Shown here piece by piece: positions 32,559 to 37,333 of a stretch of DNA of 37,333 nucleotides. Source of the DNA: Clostridiales bacterium UBA1770 (GTDB taxonomy: Bacteria > Bacillota > Clostridia > Oscillospirales > CAG-272); the NCBI GenBank assembly GCA_002315325.1, contig DCGU01000043.1:1-37333 (forward strand). The letters run 5' to 3'. The notes under the pieces are model-generated. The model did not search any database. It had not been told where the DNA came from and was given only the letters and a program-made list of their open reading frames with translations. How positions within the stretch are numbered: the first letter of the stretch is position 1; each line of letters opens with the position of its first letter. The position numbers and the translations under genes were made by a program.

Positions 32559-32900
32559 ATGACCATTGCGGAAGTTGCATCCCTTTTGGATGCCGACGTG
32601 CTTTGTTGCGGTGATTTGCTGCAAAACGAAGTACACACTGCCTGCGGCAGTGATATGATGAGTGACGTGCTGGCGTACGTGAAGCACCAGGCCGTTTTAA
32701 TGACCGGGCTTGTCAACGCGCAGGTGATTCGTACCGCAGAAATGATGGATATGCGTTGTATCGTCTTTGTCCGTGCAAAAAAACCTACGCAGGAAATGAT
32801 TGAGTTGGCCGAAGAGGGTACCATCGTACTGATGTCCACCGAAAAAAGAATGTTTGAAGCTTGCGGCATTCTGTATCAGAACGGCTTGCGTTCTGTGTAA
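32559..32900 (+). CDS. DRTGG domain protein, first copy
   Basis: 113-residue soluble protein made up of a single DRTGG-like domain, a fold found at the N-terminus of some HPr kinases, phosphotransacetylases and CBS proteins and thought to sense ligands or regulate. The start IAEVASLLDADVLCCGDLLQ and the segment MTGLVNAQVIRTAEMMDMRC are the recognisable parts. No kinase P-loop is attached, so it is not an HPr kinase. It lies 30 bases after the NuoE-like gene, and a second DRTGG gene is two genes downstream. Its partner and ligand are unknown; such genes recur beside clostridial hydrogenase genes to my knowledge. Confidence 0.78.
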   Translation: MTIAEVASLLDADVLCCGDLLQNEVHTACGSDMMSDVLAYVKHQAVLMTGLVNAQVIRTAEMMDMRCIVFVRAKKPTQEMIELAEEGTIVLMSTEKRMFEACGILYQNGLRSV

Positions 32901-32931
32901 GTCATGACGCAGTGCGGAAAGGAGTCCTGCC

Positions 32932-33354
32932 ATGAGTGAACCGCTTGTTTTGGAATACTCGGTTGACGGTGAAAATTTCACCACTGCAGGTGAGGCTTCC
33001 GTAGCCGTCAAGAAAAAACTGCGTTGGCTCGGGTTGCCGCCCGATATCATTCGCCGCGTTTCCATCGCCATGTACGAGGGTGAAATCAATATGGTGATTC
33101 ATGCGAACGGCGGCAAGGCTACCGTAACAATCGACGCATCCTGCATAAAAATCGTTTTGGAGGACCACGGCCCCGGCATTCCCGACGTTGAGTTGGCTAT
33201 GAAAGAAGGATATTCCACTGCTTCCGACACCATTCGCAATCTTGGTTTCGGGGCGGGAATGGGTCTCCCGAATATGAAACGTTATACGGATACGATGGAT
33301 ATCTCCACCGAACTCGGTGTAGGAACCACCATCACGATGACGGTCAATCTTTAA
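32932..33354 (+). CDS. RsbW/SpoIIAB-like HATPase protein
   Basis: 140-residue protein of the GHKL ATPase type, like anti-sigma-factor kinases. The N box is in YEGEINMVIHANGG near residue 46-59, G1 is EDHGPGIP near 79-86, and G2 is GFGAGMGLPNM near 103-113. It has no sensor or dimerisation domain of histidine kinases, so a Ser/Thr kinase or binding role in a partner-switching module is the nearest analogy; no STAS-domain antagonist or sigma factor is in the window. AAAGGAGT ribosome site. It sits between the DRTGG gene and the HydS-like gene. Confidence 0.88.
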   Translation: MSEPLVLEYSVDGENFTTAGEASVAVKKKLRWLGLPPDIIRRVSIAMYEGEINMVIHANGGKATVTIDASCIKIVLEDHGPGIPDVELAMKEGYSTASDTIRNLGFGAGMGLPNMKRYTDTMDISTELGVGTTITMTVNL

Positions 33355-33406
33355 TAATTTGATACTAACTTTCGCATATTGATTTTTGGGAAAGGAGAAC
33401 GCAGCC

Positions 33407-34657
33407 ATGGCTGATTATCGTCATTCTGTTTCCTTGGAAGAAGAGAAATGTATCGGCTGTACGCATTGCCTGCGTCGTTGCCCGACGGAAGCTATACGCA
33501 TTCGCGACGGGCATGCTGTGATTAACGCAAGCCGTTGTATTGACTGCGGTATGTGTATTCAGATTTGCCCGCAAAAGGCAAAGCACGTGACCAATGAAAA
33601 GTTCTCCTCTCTTCCCAAAGATAAATATACGATTGCGCTCCCCGCACCGTCGTTATATGCCCAGTTTGATAATCTGGAGGACGTGGATATCGTCCTGCAG
33701 GGACTGTTGGATATCGGGTTTAACGACGTGTACGAGGTTTCCCGCGCTGCGGAATTGGTTTCCGAATACACCCGCCGTTATATGAAACGGCCCGGTATTC
33801 AAAAACCGGTCATTTCATCCGCCTGTCCCGTTATTACGCGCTTGATTTCGCTGCGGTATCCCTATTTGTGCGATAACGTGCTGCCGATTGCTTCCCCCCT
33901 GGAAGTGGCTGCCAAACGTGCCCGCAAACGTGCGCTGGAAAAGAATCCGGAACTTTCGGAGAAAGATATTTGCGTTTGCTTTATTTCCCCCTGTGCCGCC
34001 AAGGCGAGCTTTGTTAAAGCCAATCCTTCCTGCGGTATCGATATGGTTTTTTCCATGCGGGATATTTACGTCGAGCTGCTCGGCGTGATGAAGCAGGATA
34101 AAATGCCTCTGCCGCTGTCACGCAGCGGCCGCATCGGCATCGGCTGGGCCGCCGTCGGCGGTGAAGCCACGGCTGTTTTGTCAGATGACTATTTGTCTGC
34201 CGACGGCATTGATAACTGTGTCCGCGTCCTGGAGGAAATTGATAACGGCTCGCTTGATGACGTTGATTTCATTGAGTTGAACGCCTGCACGGTTGGATGT
34301 GTCGGCGGATGCATGACAGTGGTAAATCCTTTTATCGCACACGCCAGAATGCGCACGCTTCGCCGTTTTCTCCCTATTTCTCGGCATACGGCAGAAGAAG
34401 ATGTGCAGACAACGGATATTCCCGAAGAATATATGGTACAAAAGGGGCTGGAATACAGTCCTGTCAGTGCCTTGACAAATGATAGATCGCTTGCCATTTC
34501 ACTGATGAGCGATATAGAAAAACTCCGTAAAGAATTGCCCGGTTTGGATTGCGGTTCCTGCGGTTCCCCCACCTGTGCTGCATTTGCTGCAGACGTGGTG
34601 CGCGGATTGTCAAAACGGGAAAACTGCTGCATGTGGGATGCGGAGGCTAAACAATGA
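33407..34657 (+). CDS. HydS-like [FeFe]-hydrogenase homologue with ferredoxin and C-terminal Fe-S domains
   Basis: 416 residues. N-terminal 2x[4Fe-4S] ferredoxin (C15, C18, C21, C25; C44, C47, C50, C54), then the hydrogenase large-subunit C-terminal domain, then a four-Cys Fe-S domain (LDCGSCGSPTCAAF and ENCC). The H-cluster ligand cysteines are kept: C140 (SSACP), C196 (SPCAAK), C294 and C298 (NACTVGC). But residues that favour turnover differ: the proton-relay Cys of TSCCP is Ala139, and Met before PC is Ser194. This is the pattern of putatively sensory (HydS-type) proteins rather than the catalytic HydA. Unlike described HydS it seems to lack a PAS domain. Start at 33407 behind AAAGGAG. 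A sensor role is inferred. Confidence 0.85.
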   Translation: MADYRHSVSLEEEKCIGCTHCLRRCPTEAIRIRDGHAVINASRCIDCGMCIQICPQKAKHVTNEKFSSLPKDKYTIALPAPSLYAQFDNLEDVDIVLQGLLDIGFNDVYEVSRAAELVSEYTRRYMKRPGIQKPVISSACPVITRLISLRYPYLCDNVLPIASPLEVAAKRARKRALEKNPELSEKDICVCFISPCAAKASFVKANPSCGIDMVFSMRDIYVELLGVMKQDKMPLPLSRSGRIGIGWAAVGGEATAVLSDDYLSADGIDNCVRVLEEIDNGSLDDVDFIELNACTVGCVGGCMTVVNPFIAHARMRTLRRFLPISRHTAEEDVQTTDIPEEYMVQKGLEYSPVSALTNDRSLAISLMSDIEKLRKELPGLDCGSCGSPTCAAFAADVVRGLSKRENCCMWDAEAKQ

Positions 34658-34983
34658 TGACTGCCAAAGATATGATTGATAAGCTCGGTTTGGAAACGCT
34701 TTGTTTACCGGAACCGGAGGCTGAAATAACCGACGCTTACGTCGGCGATTTGCTCAGCTGGGTCATGGGACGCAGCCAAGCCGGTCAGGCTTGGGTAACC
34801 ATTATGACCAACGTGAACGTTGTTGCCGTTGCTTCGCTGCAGGAATTGCCGCTTGTCATTCTTTGTGATGACAGCCGCCCCGACGGTGACGTTATTGCAC
34901 GCGCACAGGAAAAGGGAATTAATATCGCTCTTTCTTCCGATAGTGCCTATCACGTTTGCGCCAAAATCGCTTCCATATTATGA
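34654..34983 (+). CDS. DRTGG domain protein, second copy
   Basis: 109 residues, a second stand-alone DRTGG-like domain. It starts MTAKDMIDKLGLETLCLPEP and contains VGDLLSWVMGRSQAGQAWVT, the more family-typical of the two copies. Its ATG overlaps the stop of the HydS-like gene (ATGA at 34654-34657), so the two are translationally coupled, which suggests that the proteins act together. The following PHP gene begins 4 bases after its stop. No catalytic motif. Ligand unknown. Confidence 0.82.
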   Translation: MMTAKDMIDKLGLETLCLPEPEAEITDAYVGDLLSWVMGRSQAGQAWVTIMTNVNVVAVASLQELPLVILCDDSRPDGDVIARAQEKGINIALSSDSAYHVCAKIASIL

Positions 34984-34987
34984 TACT

Positions 34988-35734
34988 ATGATGCGCTTCT
35001 ATTATGACGTGCATTTGCATTCCTGTCTGTCCCCCTGCGGCGACGATGATATGACGCCGAATAATATTGCGGGGATGGGCACGGTGAACGGCCTTCAGAT
35101 TATGGCGTTAACCGACCATAATTCAACGGCCAACTGTCCCGCTTTTTTGGCAGCCTGCAAAAAGCAGGGAATTGTCGGCATCCCCGGCATGGAACTGACA
35201 ACAGCGGAAGACGTTCATTTGGTTTGTTTGTTTGATAATCTTTCGAGTGCGCTTTCCTTCGGCGAAGCCGTGAATGCCGCTCGTGTGCCGATTGCCAATA
35301 AAGTGAAAGTATTCGGCAATCAATTCGTTTTGGATGAAAACGACGTTTTGATCCGAACGGAAGAAAATCTTTTGCCGAATGCAACGCTGCTTTCCCTGGA
35401 AGAAGGGACGGCGCTTTGCAACGCATTCGGGGGTGTGGCATATCCTGCGCATATTGACAGGGAAGCAAACGGTATTATTGCCGTTCTCGGTGATATGCCG
35501 GCGAATCCCCATTTCCCCTGCGTGGAATTCCGCAGTACAGAAAAAGTTGCGGAATATACGGAAAAATACAAATTATTTGATAAAAAAGTGATTTTCGGTT
35601 CTGACGCTCATTATTTGTGGGACGTGGCTGAACCCAATCATTACGTGGATTTGGACGTTGACGACGAGTCTTATTCCTCCGCGCGTGTCCGCACGTTATT
35701 TGTGCAGTACCTGAAAGGAACGACGGACGAATGA
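34988..35734 (+). CDS. PHP domain phosphoesterase
   Basis: 248-residue metal-dependent phosphoesterase of the PHP family (as in histidinol phosphatase or nucleoside-phosphate phosphatases). The metal-binding motifs are visible: DVHLHSCLSPCGDDDM (residues 7-22), LTDHNS near 41, GMELTT near 65, a His in PAHIDREANG near 155, and GSDAHYLWD near 203. The start ATG at 34988 follows the previous stop by 4 bases; there is no clear ribosome site, so translation is probably coupled. The open frame up to 34820 overlaps the DRTGG gene and is rejected. Within this operon it could remove phosphate from a protein or signal nucleotide, which is inference. Confidence 0.9.
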   Translation: MMRFYYDVHLHSCLSPCGDDDMTPNNIAGMGTVNGLQIMALTDHNSTANCPAFLAACKKQGIVGIPGMELTTAEDVHLVCLFDNLSSALSFGEAVNAARVPIANKVKVFGNQFVLDENDVLIRTEENLLPNATLLSLEEGTALCNAFGGVAYPAHIDREANGIIAVLGDMPANPHFPCVEFRSTEKVAEYTEKYKLFDKKVIFGSDAHYLWDVAEPNHYVDLDVDDESYSSARVRTLFVQYLKGTTDE

Positions 35735-36297
35735 AAGAACTCTCTTTGAATATATTGGATATTGTTGAAAACTCCGTGCATGCCGGTGCAACGCGCATTG
35801 AAATTGTGCTGACCGATGACGGCGAACGGTTTTCGTTCACTGTGACCGATAACGGCTGCGGTATGACGCAGAGTTTCCTGGAAAAGGTGGTTGACCCGTT
35901 TTCCACTTCACGCACGACGCGCAAGGTGGGACTCGGTATCCCGTTTCTGAAATTGGCTGCGGAGCAGACCGGCGGCAGCGTAACGCTGCAGTCAAGCTCT
36001 AAGGCAGAATTTCCCGATGCCCCCTGCGGCACCGTGATTACGGCAACCTTCTTTAAAAATCACATTGACTTCGTTCCGCTCGGCGATATAAATGCAACGA
36101 TTTGTACGTTAATCCAAGGTTCCCCCGACGTTGATTTCCTGTTTCGGCATACGATGCCGGGCGGGGAAGTGACGCTGGATACGGCGGAGATACGGCAAAC
36201 GCTCGGGGATGAAGTGCCCCTTAACGTACCGGAAGTGCTTACCTGGATACGCGAGTATCTGGAAGAGGCCTATGCCGCGTGCGAATCTCAATCTTAA
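35731..36297 (+). CDS. HATPase (histidine-kinase-like ATPase) protein with C-terminal extension
   Basis: 188 residues. The first 110 form a GHKL ATPase domain: N box NILDIVENSVHAGA (residues 7-20), G1 DNGCGM near 40, and G2 TTRKVGLGIPFL near 66-77, with the GTVITATF closing strand. A further 75 residues (about 113-188) form an extra unit not found in RsbW-like proteins; I do not recognise it. No phospho-acceptor His domain. The start overlaps the PHP stop by 4 bases (ATGA), so kinase-like and phosphatase-like genes are coupled. It is the second HATPase of the operon and only distantly like the first. Confidence 0.87.
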   Translation: MKELSLNILDIVENSVHAGATRIEIVLTDDGERFSFTVTDNGCGMTQSFLEKVVDPFSTSRTTRKVGLGIPFLKLAAEQTGGSVTLQSSSKAEFPDAPCGTVITATFFKNHIDFVPLGDINATICTLIQGSPDVDFLFRHTMPGGEVTLDTAEIRQTLGDEVPLNVPEVLTWIREYLEEAYAACESQS

Positions 36298-36329
36298 TTC
36301 GAAAATAAAAAAAGAAAGGATATACCACT

Positions 36330-36701
36330 ATGAAAAGTTTAGCAGAACTCACCGCTCTTCGTGACAGCATGAAAAACAAAGTGACTATTCGTGAAAACTC
36401 TGCCACAACCCGTGTCGTTGTCGGTATGGCCACCTGCGGTATTGCCGCCGGCGCCCGCCCCGTCCTGAACGCTTTTGTGGAGCAGGTTGAAAAGGACGGT
36501 CTGTCCGATTCCGTTATGGTTACGCAGACCGGCTGCATCGGCATTTGCCAGTATGAGCCCGTTGTTGAAGTGCTCATTCCCGGACAGGAGAAAGTAACCT
36601 ACGTCAAGATGACCCCCGATAAGGTTGCAAAGGTCATGGAACAGCACGTTAAAGGCGGCAAACCCGTAACCGAATACACAATCAATACATCCAAACTCTG
36701 A
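36330..36701 (+). CDS. Thioredoxin-like [2Fe-2S] ferredoxin, one ligand Cys missing
   Basis: 123 residues, a NuoE-type thioredoxin-fold ferredoxin lacking the N-terminal helical domain. It usually lies beside the NuoF-like subunit of clostridial hydrogenases. A canonical domain has four cluster cysteines in two pairs; here only three are visible, one in MATCGIAAGARPVL near residue 35 and two in QTGCIGICQYEP near 70-74. The second Cys of the first pair is absent. So the cluster either uses a non-Cys ligand or is not bound. Strongly biased codons, AAAGGA ribosome site, 32 bases after the HATPase gene and 25 bases before the NuoF-like gene. Confidence 0.88.
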   Translation: MKSLAELTALRDSMKNKVTIRENSATTRVVVGMATCGIAAGARPVLNAFVEQVEKDGLSDSVMVTQTGCIGICQYEPVVEVLIPGQEKVTYVKMTPDKVAKVMEQHVKGGKPVTEYTINTSKL

Positions 36702-36726
36702 TTCAATTGAAAGGAGCACAATAGAC

Positions 36727-37333
36727 ATGGTTCGTTCTCATGTTTTGATTTGCGGCGGTACCGGCTGTTCTTCTTCGCACAGCCCGCTGATCCGCGAAAA
36801 AATGATTGAAGAAATCGCCAAAGTCGGCCTGCAGGACGAAGTTCAGGTCGTACAAACCGGTTGCTTCGGTCTTTGCGCTCTGGGTCCGATTATGATCGTT
36901 TACCCGGAAGGCGTATTCTACTCCAAAGTTACCGTAGACGACGTTCCCGAAATCGTCAACGAGCATCTGCTCAAGGGTCGTGTTGTAAACCGTTTGGTTT
37001 ATGATGAAACCAAAAAGGAAGACAACACCATTTCCTCTTTGAGCGAAACGACGTTCTACAAACATCAGCATCGTGTTGCTCTGCGTAACTGCGGTGTTAT
37101 CAACCCCGAAAATATCGATGAATACATCGGTGTTGACGGTTACCAGGCTCTCGGTAAATGTTTGACCGAGCTGAAGCCTCAGGACGTTATTGATATCATC
37201 TCCAAGTCCGGTTTGCGCGGCCGCGGCGGCGCAGGCTTCCCCACGGGTACCAAGTGGCAGTTTGCCGCTAACCAGCCTGCCGGCAAGAAGTACGTTTGCT
37301 GCAACGCCGACGAAGGTGACCCCGGTGCATTCA
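36727..37333 (+). CDS. hydB: NuoF-like NADH-binding flavoprotein of [FeFe]-hydrogenase (HydB type), 3'-truncated
   Basis: The first 202 residues of a NuoF/HydB subunit that oxidises or reduces NAD(H) through FMN. Present are the N-terminal thioredoxin-like [2Fe-2S] domain with all four Cys (CGGTGC at residues 9-14 and QTGCFGLC near 46-53), a linker, and the start of the flavin domain with the FMN-binding block GLRGRGGAGFPTGTKW (near 160-175) and CCNADEGDPGAF at the edge. The fused N-terminal ferredoxin is typical of hydrogenase HydB rather than of complex I NuoF. The expected NADH site, [4Fe-4S] motif and C-terminal 2x[4Fe-4S] domain lie beyond the window. AAAGGAG ribosome site at 36710-36716. 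Confidence 0.95.
   Translation, partial: MVRSHVLICGGTGCSSSHSPLIREKMIEEIAKVGLQDEVQVVQTGCFGLCALGPIMIVYPEGVFYSKVTVDDVPEIVNEHLLKGRVVNRLVYDETKKEDNTISSLSETTFYKHQHRVALRNCGVINPENIDEYIGVDGYQALGKCLTELKPQDVIDIISKSGLRGRGGAGFPTGTKWQFAANQPAGKKYVCCNADEGDPGAF

Noticed and set aside
33407..34657. Catalytic HydA hydrogenase
   Set aside because: The proton-relay Cys and other active-site residues are changed, so it is placed with the sensory-type homologues instead.
34820..34987. Upstream extension of the PHP gene
   Set aside because: It overlaps the DRTGG gene, and the canonical PHP N-terminus starts at 34988.
1..37333. Mobile elements, prophage, tRNA or rRNA genes
   Set aside because: I looked for transposase or integrase signatures, terminal inverted repeats and tRNA-like cloverleafs and saw none.

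Overview
The window looks like a chromosomal segment of an anaerobic, saccharolytic bacterium of the class Clostridia, probably a gut commensal. The pointers are an [FeFe]-hydrogenase operon of clostridial type, a short Gram-positive-type glucose-6-phosphate isomerase, many lipoprotein solute-binding proteins, strong AGGAGG-type ribosome binding sites, and glycoside hydrolases for plant or host glycans. Base composition is close to balanced. I see no rRNA, tRNA, CRISPR, insertion sequence or phage gene.

Layout. 1-5.5 kb (+): a 5'-truncated MATE exporter, an FRG-domain protein and a CUT1-type sugar ABC importer (two permeases and a binding protein, no ATPase), tightly packed as one operon. 5.5-10.3 kb (+): a strongly promoted small OB-fold-like lipoprotein, a DUF5107/TPR protein, a Gly/His-rich membrane protein and a short-chain dehydrogenase. 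10.4-15.8 kb (+): a sugar catabolism block with a GH38-type mannosidase homologue (canonical nucleophile position changed), a Gfo/Idh/MocA oxidoreductase, a ThuA-like protein and a FucU/RbsD-type sugar mutarotase, closed by a bidirectional terminator. 15.8-21.5 kb (-): a lipoprotein with a carbohydrate-binding beta-helix-like domain and duplicated Gln/Gly-rich C-terminal modules, then the operon uracil-DNA glycosylase, AEC transporter, six-hairpin glycosidase. 21.6-22.3 kb (+): O6-alkylguanine-DNA alkyltransferase. 22.3-24.8 kb (-): a Crp/Fnr regulator co-transcribed with a TauA/TauC-type ABC importer lacking its ATPase, from a consensus promoter overlapped by a palindromic operator. 25.0-28.9 kb (+): sugar nucleotidyltransferase, galE, pgi and a small P-loop protein. 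29.3-31.8 kb (+): a GH78 alpha-L-rhamnosidase behind a perfect extended promoter. 32.0 kb to the end (+): the hydrogenase operon, with NuoE-like subunit, DRTGG protein, RsbW-like ATPase, HydS-like [FeFe]-hydrogenase homologue, second DRTGG protein, PHP phosphoesterase, second HATPase, thioredoxin-like ferredoxin and the start of the NuoF-like flavoprotein; the catalytic HydA is expected just beyond the window.

How it fits together: polysaccharide breakdown and import (rhamnosidase, mannosidase homologue, six-hairpin glycosidase, CUT1 importer) feeds glycolysis and UDP-sugar synthesis, while the hydrogenase operon disposes of reductant. The two observations I rate highest are the HydS/DRTGG/HATPase/PHP cassette inside the hydrogenase operon, which looks like a redox- or H2-sensing signalling unit of unknown mechanism, and a striking window-wide excess of ACGT with near absence of ATGT/ACAT at synonymous and non-coding sites, which would fit a very-short-patch mismatch repair system acting at methylated ACGT.
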